Below, one piece after another: positions 26,614 to 36,580 of a stretch of 64,000 nt of DNA. The DNA is from Solibacillus sp. FSL K6-1523 (GTDB lineage: Bacteria; Bacillota; Bacilli; Bacillales_A; Planococcaceae), in contig NZ_JBBOSU010000001.1 in the NCBI RefSeq assembly GCF_038005225.1, forward strand, positions 3,274,001 through 3,338,000. Reading direction: 5' to 3'. Position 1 is the stretch's first letter. Each line of letters starts with the position of its first letter. The notes below the pieces were generated by a model. That model was not told the DNA's origin. It saw only the letters and a list, made by a program, of their open reading frames with translations, and searched no databases. The translations under genes and the position numbers were made by a program.

Positions 26614-29475
26614 GTGAAAGAATGGCTCGAACAATTAAATAAAAAAATCGAGATCCTTGCTTCTTCAAAATGGATGCGTCATTTCCGTATAGCGGGTGGC
26701 GTTTTTTGGAACCTTACTCTTTTAACGATTATATTCCTAGCTGCCTCAACCATTTTTATGGTGAGCGTTGGCGCTGGTTATTTTGCATCACTCGTTAAGG
26801 AGGAGCCACTCCGTTCAAAAGAAGAAATGCGCGAGGAAATTTTCAGCTATGAAGAAACAAGTGAGCTTTATTTCGCAAATGATATTTACATCGGGAAAAT
26901 CCGTACTGATTTAGACCGCCGTGAAACATCACTTGCCAATATATCACCTAATGTTATTAATGCCGTCCTTGCAACTGAGGATGAATATTTCCGAGAACAT
27001 AACGGGATTGTACCAAAAGCAGTTATTCGCGGTCTGTTACAGGACGTATCGAACTCCTCAACACAAACAGGTGGATCAACGTTAACACAGCAATTAATAA
27101 AAAACCAAATATTAACAAACGAAGTATCCTATGAGCGTAAAGCAAAGGAAATTTTACTTGCATTACGTTTAGAATACTTTATGACAAAGGAAGAAATTTT
27201 AGAGGCTTACTTAAATATCATTCCTTATGGTCGAAATGCATCCGGTCGGAATATTGCTGGGATTGAAACGGCGGCGCAAGGTATTTTCGGTGTTTCTGCT
27301 GCTGAATTATCCCTACCACAAGCCGCTTATATTGCCGGTATTCCACAAGCACCTTTTAAATATACGCCTTTTACTAATAAAGGAGAGCGTAAAAGTGAGG
27401 AAGGTACGCAGCACGGAATTGACCGAATGAAAACCGTTTTGTATCGCATGAATGAAGCGGGGTACATTACGAAAAGTGAGTATGACAACGCAATTGCTTA
27501 TGATATTACGCAAGACTTTAGAGAGCGTGAAGAACGTCCAGAAGATAAATACCCGTGGTTAACAGCTGAGTTAGAAGAACGCGCTAAAGAGATTTTCGCC
27601 ACGATTCTCGCTGAAAAAGATGGGATTGACCCTGCAAGACTAAAAGAAGAAAAAAATCTTGAAGATAAATACATGATCTTAGCTGACCGAACAATTCGTT
27701 CAGGCGGTTATCGTATTTATTCAACAATTAATAAAGATATGTATGATGCGATGCAACAAGTAACAAATGAATTCAAATTATATGGTCAAACGTATAAGAA
27801 AAAAGTAAAAGACCCTGAAACTGGGGAAGTAATTGAAGTGGATGTACCTGTACAAACTGGTAGTATCGTTATCGAAAATACGACAGGAAAAATATTAAGC
27901 TTCGTTGGTGGACGTGATCATCAATTAGAACAATTAAATCACGCTACAAGGGCATTCCGTTCAAACGGTTCTACGATGAAGCCACTGCTCGCATATGCAC
28001 CAGCTCTAGAGTACGGTGTTATCGGTGCAGGTAGCCCAGTCGTTGATGTGAAGTTTAAACGTAGCTATGATAACTACGAACCAGTCAACTACAATCCAAC
28101 TCAGGAACTCGGTATTATTTCAGCGCGCCAAGCAGTCAAAACATCGCAAAACTTACCGGTGCTTCGTTTATATGATTCGATTTTAGATCGACGCCCTGCT
28201 ACATTTTTAGAGAAAATGGGCTTCTCAAGATTAACGGAAGGTGATTTTGTCAATCTTTCAACTTCAATTGGTGGAATTACCCACGGCGCTTCAGTTGAAG
28301 AAAATACGAATGCCTTTGCTACCTTTGCGAATAAAGGGAAATTTATTGATGCCTACATGATTGAACGTATTGAAGATTTGGATGGGAATACTATTTTCGA
28401 ACAGAAATCAGAGCCTGTAGATGTATTTTCAGAAGAAACTGCTTATATGATGACAGATATGTTGCGCGGCGTATTAACAAACGGCGGAACAGCAACAAAA
28501 GCGAAGAGCTTATTAAGTTTCTCTTCTGATTTTGCGGCTAAAACAGGGACAACACAAGATCATAAAGACGTCTGGTTAGTTGGCTATAATCCAAATATTT
28601 CACTTGGTGTTTGGTTAGGTTATGATCAGCCACGTACTTTATATGCTTTCAATAATACGTATCAACACCCAAGTGCTCGTGTCAACACACTTTGGGCAAA
28701 ATATATGAATAGCTTATACAAAGTAAATCCAGAATTAATAGGGACAAAAGAAACGTTCAAAAAACCAGAGAATGTCGTAAACGCATCATTTTGTGGAATT
28801 TCCGGCTTAGCGCCATCCACTTCTTGTGCCAATGCGGGATTTGTTACGTCCGATTTATTTAATAAAAATATGCTTTTACCAACGCAACCTGATGATAGCT
28901 TTACATCTGCTTCTTCGGTTGTCATAAATGGGAAGTCTTATGCAGCGCTTTCTAAAACACCACCAGAATTCGTTGGAAGAGGTGGCTTTGGTTTAAACCA
29001 AGCATTTGCTGATCACATGTTAGGTAAATTAGGTGGAGATACTTCCAAACTATTACCTTCTAGCTCGGGGAATACGGTCGTTTCTGGTTCAACATTCCAA
29101 GCAGATAGCGTTTCTCCAAGCCCTGTAACAGCGGCACTAAGCAATGGCATATTAACTTGGACGAACTCTGGTTCAAACGATATCGTCGGTTACCGTGTAT
29201 ATAGTATGACAAATGGTGGACGAGCATTCGTCACTTCACTTAAATCTTATGAAAATAAAAGCTTTAAAACTACACCAGGTGTACGTTATGTCGTTGTCGC
29301 AGTAGATATTACAGGTTTTGAATCCCGCCATTCAAATGAAGTTGGCGAAATTATCGAAATCCCTACAGTTCCTGAAGAAAATACAAATCCAGGTGACATG
29401 ATAGAGGATGATATGATACCAACAGAACCAGGCATCGACGAACCTATTGAAGATCCTGATACAAACTGGCAATAA
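26614..29475 (+). CDS. Class A penicillin-binding protein (transglycosylase/transpeptidase) with C-terminal FN3-like domain
   Basis: Bifunctional cell-wall synthase of 953 residues. One membrane anchor (about 28-55), a GT51 glycosyltransferase domain (about 75-260, catalytic E122 in TEDEYFREHNG), a transpeptidase domain (about 420-720) with S453-T-M-K456, S511-Q-N513 and K643-T-G645, then a fibronectin III-like domain (about 830-915) and an acidic tail. It starts at GTG with AGGAGGT 7 nt upstream. It is divergent from tyrS. It resembles PBP1A/PbpG-type enzymes, but I cannot name the ortholog. Confidence 0.94.
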   Translation: MKEWLEQLNKKIEILASSKWMRHFRIAGGVFWNLTLLTIIFLAASTIFMVSVGAGYFASLVKEEPLRSKEEMREEIFSYEETSELYFANDIYIGKIRTDLDRRETSLANISPNVINAVLATEDEYFREHNGIVPKAVIRGLLQDVSNSSTQTGGSTLTQQLIKNQILTNEVSYERKAKEILLALRLEYFMTKEEILEAYLNIIPYGRNASGRNIAGIETAAQGIFGVSAAELSLPQAAYIAGIPQAPFKYTPFTNKGERKSEEGTQHGIDRMKTVLYRMNEAGYITKSEYDNAIAYDITQDFREREERPEDKYPWLTAELEERAKEIFATILAEKDGIDPARLKEEKNLEDKYMILADRTIRSGGYRIYSTINKDMYDAMQQVTNEFKLYGQTYKKKVKDPETGEVIEVDVPVQTGSIVIENTTGKILSFVGGRDHQLEQLNHATRAFRSNGSTMKPLLAYAPALEYGVIGAGSPVVDVKFKRSYDNYEPVNYNPTQELGIISARQAVKTSQNLPVLRLYDSILDRRPATFLEKMGFSRLTEGDFVNLSTSIGGITHGASVEENTNAFATFANKGKFIDAYMIERIEDLDGNTIFEQKSEPVDVFSEETAYMMTDMLRGVLTNGGTATKAKSLLSFSSDFAAKTGTTQDHKDVWLVGYNPNISLGVWLGYDQPRTLYAFNNTYQHPSARVNTLWAKYMNSLYKVNPELIGTKETFKKPENVVNASFCGISGLAPSTSCANAGFVTSDLFNKNMLLPTQPDDSFTSASSVVINGKSYAALSKTPPEFVGRGGFGLNQAFADHMLGKLGGDTSKLLPSSSGNTVVSGSTFQADSVSPSPVTAALSNGILTWTNSGSNDIVGYRVYSMTNGGRAFVTSLKSYENKSFKTTPGVRYVVVAVDITGFESRHSNEVGEIIEIPTVPEENTNPGDMIEDDMIPTEPGIDEPIEDPDTNWQ

Positions 29476-29482
29476 CTATAAT

Positions 29483-29526
29483 AAAAAACATCATTTCTGG
29501 CTTAGGCCTGAAATGATGTTTTTTTA
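29483..29526 (+). terminator. PBP gene terminator
   Basis: Hairpin AACATCATTTC/GAAATGATGTT followed by T7. Confidence 0.88.
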
Positions 29527-29643
29527 ATTTGCTTTAGCAAAAATTCTTCTCTTCTTTAAGAGGGGGCTGGAATGGAAAATATACACTGAATTCAACCTAG
29601 ATTTAAACACATGCTAAATCAATTTAAACCTCAGCAGATTTTA

Positions 29644-30777
29644 TTATTTTAGAATAACTGATTTTAAAATAGCTACCGCCTCATCAATCTCTTGCTCAGA
29701 AACTGTCAACGGTGGCAATAAACGAATGACTTTCGGACCCGCTGCAACCGTTAGCAATCCTGCTTCATCGAGCGCCGTAATATAGGGTGCCACTTCCTCA
29801 CCAAAGCCGAAACCTAGCATTAAGCCCTTTCCTAGCACTGAATATTTTTCTTCTGGGAAGGCTTCTTTCAGCTTAGTAGTCAAGTAGGCTGATTTTTGCT
29901 GCACTGTCGCTAAAAAAACCTCATTAAATACGTGATCAATTACCGTTTGCGCTACAGCTACAGCTAGTGGGTTTCCACCAAACGTCGTACCGTGCGTCCC
30001 TGCATTAAACGTATCGAATAAATCGGCTGTTCCTAAAATACCGCCGACTGGGAAGCCGCCACCTAATCCTTTTGCCATTGAAACGATATTTGGCTTTAGG
30101 ACCGTTTGTTCGAATGCAAAGCGTGTTCCTGTTCGACCAATTCCTGTTTGCACTTCATCAACAATTACTAAAACATTTGTTGATTGCTGGATATCATGAA
30201 TTGCCTGAGCAAATTCTGCTGATACCGCGTTTACGCCACCTTCACCTTGGATCATTTCGAGCATGATCGCAGCCGTTTCACCATCTACTGCTGCCTTTAA
30301 CGCTTCTACATCGTTAAAAGGCAATGTAATAAATTCACTCACAAGTGGACCAAAGCCATTGCGTACTTTATCTTGCCCAGTTGCACTCATTGCACCGAAT
30401 GTACGACCATGGAAACTTTTCTCGAACACAATAATTTTATGCTTACCAGTATGCTTACGAACGAGCTTAATCGCCGCTTCATTTGCCTCCGCACCACTAT
30501 TACAGAAAAAGGCATACGACAGATGTAAATCTTTCACAAGGCTCGTTGCCAATTTTTCTTGACCTGGGCTTTCGAATAAATTACTAATATGCCATAGCTT
30601 TTCACTTTGTTTTTGAACTGTTTCAACAATCGCCGGGTGTGCATGACCTAAACTGCACACAGCAATCCCGCTCGTAAAATCTAAATAACGTTTTCCATTA
30701 CTATCAAAAACTTCAGTTCCTTTCCCTTCAACAATCGCGATCGGTCTTCTTGCATAATTTTGAAATAATGCACTCAT
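29644..30777 (-). CDS. argD: Acetylornithine aminotransferase
   Basis: PLP enzyme of the fourth step of arginine synthesis: N-acetylglutamate semialdehyde to N-acetylornithine. The 377 residues include CNSGAEANEAAIKLVRK (about 98-114), FHGRTFG, the VDEVQTG PLP aspartate (about 208-214) and the PLP lysine in SMAKGLGGGFPVGG (about 236). GAGGAGC precedes the ATG. Its start codon overlaps the argB stop codon (ATGA), the last gene of argCJBD. Confidence 0.95.
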   Translation of the reverse strand: MSALFQNYARRPIAIVEGKGTEVFDSNGKRYLDFTSGIAVCSLGHAHPAIVETVQKQSEKLWHISNLFESPGQEKLATSLVKDLHLSYAFFCNSGAEANEAAIKLVRKHTGKHKIIVFEKSFHGRTFGAMSATGQDKVRNGFGPLVSEFITLPFNDVEALKAAVDGETAAIMLEMIQGEGGVNAVSAEFAQAIHDIQQSTNVLVIVDEVQTGIGRTGTRFAFEQTVLKPNIVSMAKGLGGGFPVGGILGTADLFDTFNAGTHGTTFGGNPLAVAVAQTVIDHVFNEVFLATVQQKSAYLTTKLKEAFPEEKYSVLGKGLMLGFGFGEEVAPYITALDEAGLLTVAAGPKVIRLLPPLTVSEQEIDEAVAILKSVILK

Positions 30778-31511
30778 TGGATTAGCTCCTCACTTAATAT
30801 AGTTGTCCCTGTTAACGTTTCATTTACAATTTGCACAGATGGAATTCCCGCTGTTAAGCAATTTAATGCTCCTTGCACTTTTGGAATCATCCCACCATAA
30901 ATATGACCTTCCTCAATCCATTGCGCGATGTGTGTCGGCGTTACTTCTGTTTGGTATTCGTCATTAATACGGATTCCTGCGACATCAGTTACGAGTAGTA
31001 AACGATCTGCACCAACAGCTAACGCAATCTCACTCGCAACCGTATCGCCATTAATATTTAATGCTTGCCCTTCTTTCGTCGTGCCAATACAGGCAATGAC
31101 AGGAACAATACCTGCTGCTGATAACGCATTCAATATACGTGTCTGAACGGATTTAACCTCACCTACATAACCATATGTAGATTCATCAAGAAAATTACAT
31201 TCTATTAAGTTTCCATCAAAACCATTTAATCCAACAGCAGCAATTCCAGCCGCTGTTAACTCATGGACAAGTGCCGGATTTACTTTTCCGATTAACGTCG
31301 ATTGGACAGTGCCAATCATTTCCTCGCTCGTTACACGTAAGCCATTAACCGTGTGCGATTCAATTCCTGCTGCTGCAAGCTCGCGATTAATCGCAGGTCC
31401 CCCACCATGTGTAATAATGAGTTGAATCCCCTGTTGCTGTAATGCTTTAAAATTACGAAAGAAGGCCTCGTTAAGCCCCTCTAATGTACTACCACCTAGC
31501 TTGATAACCAT
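30774..31511 (-). CDS. argB: Acetylglutamate kinase
   Basis: Phosphorylates N-acetylglutamate, the second step of arginine synthesis. About 245 residues with the amino acid kinase motifs KLGGSTLEGL at the start, THGGGPAINREL (about 35-46), and VTDVAGI near the C-terminal ATP site. The ATG at 31511 lies one base after the argJ stop (TAAAATG), which suggests translational coupling. The in-frame ATG at 31550 would overlap argJ by 38 nt with no Shine-Dalgarno, but cannot be excluded. Confidence 0.93.
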   Translation of the reverse strand: MVIKLGGSTLEGLNEAFFRNFKALQQQGIQLIITHGGGPAINRELAAAGIESHTVNGLRVTSEEMIGTVQSTLIGKVNPALVHELTAAGIAAVGLNGFDGNLIECNFLDESTYGYVGEVKSVQTRILNALSAAGIVPVIACIGTTKEGQALNINGDTVASEIALAVGADRLLLVTDVAGIRINDEYQTEVTPTHIAQWIEEGHIYGGMIPKVQGALNCLTAGIPSVQIVNETLTGTTILSEELIQ

Positions 31512-31512
31512 T

Positions 31513-32736
31513 TTACGAGCGGTATGATGCGTTGATTTGAACGTAGTCATAAGTTAAATCACACCCCCATGCAAAGCCGTGCCCTTCTCCTACTCCGAGT
31601 GACACGTAAATTTTTACTTCATGTTGCTTTAAAATTTCAATCAGTTCTTCTTCTGAGAATTTAATTGGCTCACCATTTTCAACCATTGTAGTGCCGCCAA
31701 TTTTAATCGTAATTTTTTCAGGGTCTACTTGTGCACCCGAATAGCCTACCGCGCAAATAATGCGTCCCCAGTTTGCATCACAGCCAAATACCGCTGTTTT
31801 TACAAGTGGTGAACCAACAACTGTTTTTGCAATTTTTCTTGCTTCCTCATCTGAAATGGCCCCGTCTACTTCGACCTCAATCAATTTCGTTGCACCTTCA
31901 CCATCACGGGCAATCGATTTCGCTAAATCTTCTGCTACAAGGCGTAGTGCTGTATAAAAGTTTTCCCAATCTGGATGTGCAGGTGTTAACGTTTCATTTC
32001 CCGCTAAACCATTTGCCATCACAATAACCGTGTCATTCGTCGACGTATCACCATCTACTGTAATGGAATTAAATGTGCAATCTGTCACACTTGATAATGC
32101 TTTTTGTAATTCATCCGATTCAATATTAGCATCCGTTGTAATAAAGCCTAACATCGTCGCCATATTCGGTTCAATCATTCCTGAACCCTTTGCAGCACCT
32201 GAAACAAGCACCTCTTTGCCATTAATTACAGTTGCGTACGTCGTATTTTTCATCACGGTATCTGTCGTCATAATTGCTTGTGCAAAATCAATGCCGTTTT
32301 CTAATTTTGAATCTGGTATTAATAGCTCAACACCTTTTTGAATCGGCTCCATTTTCATAATTTCACCAATGACACCTGTAGAAGCAACACCTACTAAGTA
32401 ATTTTCAATGCCTAGTTTTTGGGCTGCCAGCTGTTGCATTTCATAAGCATCTGCCACTCCTTGCTTGCCGGTGCAAGCATTGGCATTTCCTGAGTTCACA
32501 ATCATTGCTTGCATTTTTTGTGTATTATAAACAACTTCCTTCGTCACTTTAATCGGCGCTGCTTGCACAGCATTTGTCGTAAATACACCTGCAACACTTG
32601 CTGGTACCTCACTTACTAAAATAGCTAAATCCTTTTTCTTATGCTTGAGACCGCAATGAATCCCCGCCGCTATGAAGCCTTTTGGTGAAACGATATTTTT
32701 ACTCGATAATTTTTTCATTTCAATTGTTGATGCCAT
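31513..32736 (-). CDS. argJ: Bifunctional ornithine acetyltransferase / N-acetylglutamate synthase
   Basis: Transfers the acetyl group from acetylornithine to glutamate (cyclic pathway) and may also acetylate glutamate from acetyl-CoA. The 407-residue precursor is self-cleaved between Ala and Thr in KGSGMIEPNMATMLGF (about 180-195), where the threonine becomes the nucleophile. GAGGAGG precedes the ATG. With argJ present, argE and argA are not needed, and neither is seen here. Confidence 0.96.
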   Translation of the reverse strand: MASTIEMKKLSSKNIVSPKGFIAAGIHCGLKHKKKDLAILVSEVPASVAGVFTTNAVQAAPIKVTKEVVYNTQKMQAMIVNSGNANACTGKQGVADAYEMQQLAAQKLGIENYLVGVASTGVIGEIMKMEPIQKGVELLIPDSKLENGIDFAQAIMTTDTVMKNTTYATVINGKEVLVSGAAKGSGMIEPNMATMLGFITTDANIESDELQKALSSVTDCTFNSITVDGDTSTNDTVIVMANGLAGNETLTPAHPDWENFYTALRLVAEDLAKSIARDGEGATKLIEVEVDGAISDEEARKIAKTVVGSPLVKTAVFGCDANWGRIICAVGYSGAQVDPEKITIKIGGTTMVENGEPIKFSEEELIEILKQHEVKIYVSLGVGEGHGFAWGCDLTYDYVQINASYRS

Positions 32737-32774
32737 TTAAAATTCCTCCTCAGGATAATGTGCTCTTTGATTAA

Positions 32775-33809
32775 CTAAATAAAATACGGAATGAGATCCA
32801 GTCCTGTTTTTTGTGGGAGTCCGAACTGAACATTCATATTTTGAATCGCTTGCCCCGCTGCCCCTTTGACTAAATTGTCAATGACACCAATAATCGTTGC
32901 TCGATTTGTTCGTTCATCAAGCTTTACTGAAATATCACAGTAATTGGACCCTTTTACTCGGTTCGTTCCGATAGAAGATGCTTCCTCAATTACTCGAACA
33001 AATGGATGGTTCGCATACGTTTCCTTTAAACAATTCACTAATTGCTGCTGTGTAACGCCCGTGCGAACTTGTGCATAGGACGTTGTTAAAATTCCGCGTG
33101 TCATCGGCACTAAATGGGTGTTAAATGTAATTTTTGTATCCACATGTGCAAACATTGAAATCGCCTGCTCAATTTCTGGAATATGTTGATGTTCATTAAT
33201 TTTATAAATGGAAAAGTTTTCATTTGCTTCACTAAAATGCGTCAATTGTGAAGGCTTATTCCCTGCCCCTGAAATCCCACTTTTTGCATCGATCACTAAA
33301 AAGCTTGGATCAATCAAATTCGATTTAATTAACGGTAAAAGCGATAGCAATACCGCTGTCGGATAGCATCCTGGATTGGCAATGAGCTCTGCTTGCCCGA
33401 TTGCCTGTTCATTCCACTCTGTTAAGCCGTACACACTTTGTTGAATAACTTCTCCGGGTGCTGCCGCCTTTTTATACCATGCTTCGTAGCTCGCAACATC
33501 TTTTAAACGAAAATCTCCTGATAGATCAATCAACTTTGGACCTGTTCCTACTAATCGTGGAAAAAGATTGCTAGATACGCCAGATGGGGTACTTGCAAAC
33601 ACGACATCGAACTTAGCCAATGCATCATAATCGATTTTTTGTAATGGCTGATTATACAAATCGGTTAAATGAGGGAACTTTGCCGAAAAAATGGTTCCTT
33701 CCTCCGAAGATGTAAATAATGCAATATCTTCAACTTCTTTATGATTATGCAAAAAACGTAATAATTCTAAGCCACCGTAACCAGTAGCCCCAATAATTCC
33801 AACTTTCAT
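32775..33809 (-). CDS. argC: N-acetyl-gamma-glutamyl-phosphate reductase
   Basis: NADPH-dependent third step of arginine synthesis. The 344 residues show GIIGATGYGGLELLR (3-17) and the catalytic cysteine in ANPGCYPTA (about 148). The ATG at 33809 is preceded by GGGGTGGCG. The longer frame to 33845 includes that ribosome binding site. First gene of argCJBD. The rest of the pathway (argF, argG, argH, carAB) is not in the window. Confidence 0.96.
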   Translation of the reverse strand: MKVGIIGATGYGGLELLRFLHNHKEVEDIALFTSSEEGTIFSAKFPHLTDLYNQPLQKIDYDALAKFDVVFASTPSGVSSNLFPRLVGTGPKLIDLSGDFRLKDVASYEAWYKKAAAPGEVIQQSVYGLTEWNEQAIGQAELIANPGCYPTAVLLSLLPLIKSNLIDPSFLVIDAKSGISGAGNKPSQLTHFSEANENFSIYKINEHQHIPEIEQAISMFAHVDTKITFNTHLVPMTRGILTTSYAQVRTGVTQQQLVNCLKETYANHPFVRVIEEASSIGTNRVKGSNYCDISVKLDERTNRATIIGVIDNLVKGAAGQAIQNMNVQFGLPQKTGLDLIPYFI

Positions 33810-33848
33810 CACGCCACCCCAATATTTCATTATCGTTTTATTCAATCG

Positions 33849-33931
33849 ATTGTATTTTTATTGTGCTTTTATAAAGGATAAAAGTAAGTATAAGTTATGT
33901 ATATTTATTTAGTCAACTGTATTTTTATATA
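33849..33931 (-). promoter_or_regulatory. argC promoter with candidate ArgR/AhrC operator boxes
   Basis: The promoter is -35 TTGACT (33916-33911), 18-bp spacer, -10 TATACT (33892-33887). Three AT-rich boxes resemble the Bacillus ARG box (TGAATAAAAATACAT-like): TATATAAAAATACAG (33931-33917), TAAATAAATATACAT (33911-33897, within the promoter spacer) and CAATAAAAATACAAT (33863-33849, in the leader). This fits repression of the operon by arginine-bound AhrC. Confidence 0.6.
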
Positions 33932-33968
33932 AATATTAATAATTCTAAATCTTTCACAACTGATGTAA

Positions 33969-34011
33969 CAAAAAAGAAGCCCTATGACGACATAAGACTT
34001 CCTCTGGTATT
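33969..34011 (-). terminator. acsA terminator
   Basis: On the minus strand GAAGTCTTATG pairs with CATAGGGCTTC (two G-U pairs) and is followed by T6. Confidence 0.7.
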
Positions 34012-34028
34012 CAAGTATTTACGCACGG

Positions 34029-35756
34029 TTAATCTTCCATCGTAGAAAGGTCTCCTGTTGGAAGGTCTAATTCCCACGCCTTTAACACACGGCGCATAAT
34101 TTTTCCGCTACGTGTTTTTGGCAACTTGTCCTTAAATTCGATTTCTCTCGGTGCCGCATGTGCAGACAAGCCCCTTTTAACAAATTCACGAATATCTGCT
34201 TCTAGTGCTTCTGAAGGACCTACCCCTTCTCGCAATGAAACGAACGCCTTAATAATTTCCCCGCGTACTGGGTCAGGTTTTCCAATAACACCCGCCTCTA
34301 CAATATCTGGATGCTCAAGTAATTTGCTTTCCACTTCAAATGGGCCAATACGTTCCCCCGCAGTCATAATGACATCATCCACTCGACCTTGGAACCAAAA
34401 ATACCCTTCCTCATCCATATAAGCCGAGTCGCCAGAAACATACCATTCACCTTTTAAGAAATAAGATTCATAACGTTCTGGATTGCCCCAAATTTGACGC
34501 ATCATTGCCGGCCATCCTCTACGAATTGCTAAATTTCCCATTGTATATGGTGGTACTTCATTTCCTTGGTCATCCACAATCGTCGCAAAAATGCCTGGTA
34601 CTGGTTTCCCCATTGAACCCGGTTTAATATCCATCGATGGGTAATTACAAATCATATGCCCGCCTGTTTCTGTCATCCACCACGTATCATGTATACGGTG
34701 ATTTAACGTCTCAATCCCCCATCGTACAACCTCTGGATTTAACGGCTCCCCAACCGATAACACATGACGTAACGTAGAAAGGTCAAATTGTTCAAGTACG
34801 TTTGGACCTGCCCCCATGAGCATTCGGAATGCAGTCGGTGCGCTGTACCATACTGTAATCCCGTATTCTTCAATCGCACGATACCATGCTTGCGGACTGA
34901 AACGACCGCCGATAATCACATTCGTAACACCATTTAACCATGGACCAAAAATACCATATGCCGTCCCCGTAACCCAACCTGGATCCGCTGTACACCAGTA
35001 AATATCATTTTCTTTTAAATCGAGTACCCACTGTGCCGTTTGATATTGCTGTACCATCGCATAATGAACATGTAAAACGCCTTTTGGTGCTCCAGTAGAA
35101 CCGGATGTATAATGTAAAATAGAGCCATCTTCCTTATCCATCCACTCAATTTCAAAGTTTGAAGAAGCTTCTTTAAATTTACGATTAAAGTCAATAATGA
35201 TATCGGTTTCTTCGACATTTTCCCCAACAACGAAAACCGTTTTTAAGTTTGGTAATTTATCGATTGGAATCCGATTTAATAAAGATAGTGTCGTCACAAT
35301 CGAAACTGCTTCACTATCAGCTAAACGGTCATATACTGCCCCTTCCATAAACGCCTCGAATAACGGACCAACAATCGCGCCAATTTTTAAAGCGCCAAGC
35401 AAACTAAAATATAGTTCCGGTGTGCGTGGCATAAAAATAAATACGCGGTCCCCCTTTTGGATATTCGCTTTTTCTTTGAAAATATTTGCCGCTTTGTTCG
35501 AGTTACGCTTCATATCATAGAATGAATACGTCTCTTTACGTACACGATCATTATAAAAAAGAGCGACTTTATTTTTGCGGTGCGTATTTACATGTCGGTC
35601 AATTGCTTCATACGCAATATTTACCTTTCCTGTTTCGTACCAAGAAAATGCCTTCTCCGTACTAGCCCAATCGTGATTCGCCGCCGTTTCCTCATAGTTT
35701 AATAAACTATGTTCCCCTGGAAGTGCAGCTAGTTTCTCCAATGTTTTCATCCCCAT
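34029..35756 (-). CDS. acsA: Acetyl-CoA synthetase
   Basis: AMP-forming activation of acetate to acetyl-CoA. The 575 residues end in LSTMED exactly as I recall for B. subtilis AcsA. Motifs: HYTSGSTGAPKGVLHVH (about 216-232), TWWMTETGG (about 360-368), YVSGDSAYMDEEG, and the C-terminal catalytic lysine in PKTRSGKIMRR (about 552), the residue AcuA acetylates to switch the enzyme off. The ATG at 35756 follows AAAGGGGA. The ATG at 35750 is also possible. Divergent from acuABC, as in B. subtilis. Confidence 0.97.
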   Translation of the reverse strand: MGMKTLEKLAALPGEHSLLNYEETAANHDWASTEKAFSWYETGKVNIAYEAIDRHVNTHRKNKVALFYNDRVRKETYSFYDMKRNSNKAANIFKEKANIQKGDRVFIFMPRTPELYFSLLGALKIGAIVGPLFEAFMEGAVYDRLADSEAVSIVTTLSLLNRIPIDKLPNLKTVFVVGENVEETDIIIDFNRKFKEASSNFEIEWMDKEDGSILHYTSGSTGAPKGVLHVHYAMVQQYQTAQWVLDLKENDIYWCTADPGWVTGTAYGIFGPWLNGVTNVIIGGRFSPQAWYRAIEEYGITVWYSAPTAFRMLMGAGPNVLEQFDLSTLRHVLSVGEPLNPEVVRWGIETLNHRIHDTWWMTETGGHMICNYPSMDIKPGSMGKPVPGIFATIVDDQGNEVPPYTMGNLAIRRGWPAMMRQIWGNPERYESYFLKGEWYVSGDSAYMDEEGYFWFQGRVDDVIMTAGERIGPFEVESKLLEHPDIVEAGVIGKPDPVRGEIIKAFVSLREGVGPSEALEADIREFVKRGLSAHAAPREIEFKDKLPKTRSGKIMRRVLKAWELDLPTGDLSTMED

Positions 35757-35922
35757 GAAAAATCCCCTTTCATTTTGAAACATAATATTATTTTACATGA
35801 AAGTAATTTAAAATGGCTAAATATTTTAAATTTTGTGACAATTTAGTAACTTTTAACAAATTTAACCGTATTTTCGCGTAAAATCCTGTATAATGAAATT
35901 ATAACGAGCAGGTGGTGTGAAA

Positions 35923-36555
35923 ATGAAGCATGTAAAAAAATTTTACAGCATTGAAATGGATACAGAAAATGGTCAAGTTTTAGTTGAAGGTCCTGTTCCC
36001 TCTGAGCAATTAGCTACTTATGAATTACACGAAGACCTCAAAGCATTTAGACCTTCCAAACAGCAGCATGAAGCACTCATCGGAATTGCCGAACTTGAAG
36101 AAGGGCGAATTATTGTCATTCGGCAAAATCATCTCGTCGTCGGCTATGTAACCTATCTTTATCCCGACCCACTCGAACGTTGGGCAGAAGACCGGATTCC
36201 AAATATGATTGAGCTTGGGGCAATTGAAGTGATCCCTTCCTTCCGTGGGACAGGGTCTGGTAAGAAATTGCTTGAAGTGTCCTTTATGGATGATGCTATG
36301 GAAGATTATTTAGTCATTACAACTGAGTATTACTGGCATTGGGATATGAAAGGCACTGGTTTATCCGTTTGGGATTACCGCAAAATGATGGAGCGGATGA
36401 TGAGCTCTGCTAATTTTGAATATTATGCAACGGATGATCCTGAAATTACTTCCCATCCAGCGAACTGCTTAATGGCACGAACAGGTTCACGCGTTCAAAC
36501 CGATACGCTTGAACGTTTTGACAGACTGCGTTTTAAAAGTCGTTTCATGTATTGA
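35923..36555 (+). CDS. acuA: Protein acetyltransferase AcuA
   Basis: GNAT enzyme that acetylates the catalytic lysine of AcsA and inactivates it. The 210 residues match the family, with the acetyl-CoA binding stretch ELGAIEVIPSFRGTGSGKKLLE (in two parts: EVIPSFRGTG and SGKKLLE, about 105-122). I chose the ATG at 35923, with AGGTGG 7 nt upstream, over the GTG at 35917. A TATAAT at 35889-35894 may be the -10. First gene of acuABC. Confidence 0.95.
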   Translation: MKHVKKFYSIEMDTENGQVLVEGPVPSEQLATYELHEDLKAFRPSKQQHEALIGIAELEEGRIIVIRQNHLVVGYVTYLYPDPLERWAEDRIPNMIELGAIEVIPSFRGTGSGKKLLEVSFMDDAMEDYLVITTEYYWHWDMKGTGLSVWDYRKMMERMMSSANFEYYATDDPEITSHPANCLMARTGSRVQTDTLERFDRLRFKSRFMY

Positions 36556-36580
36556 TTCTTATCACAAAGGGGATTGAATA

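Noticed and set aside
35757-35922. CcpA cre site between acsA and acuA
   Set aside because: Regulation by CcpA is known in Bacillus, but nothing in this gap matches the cre consensus well.
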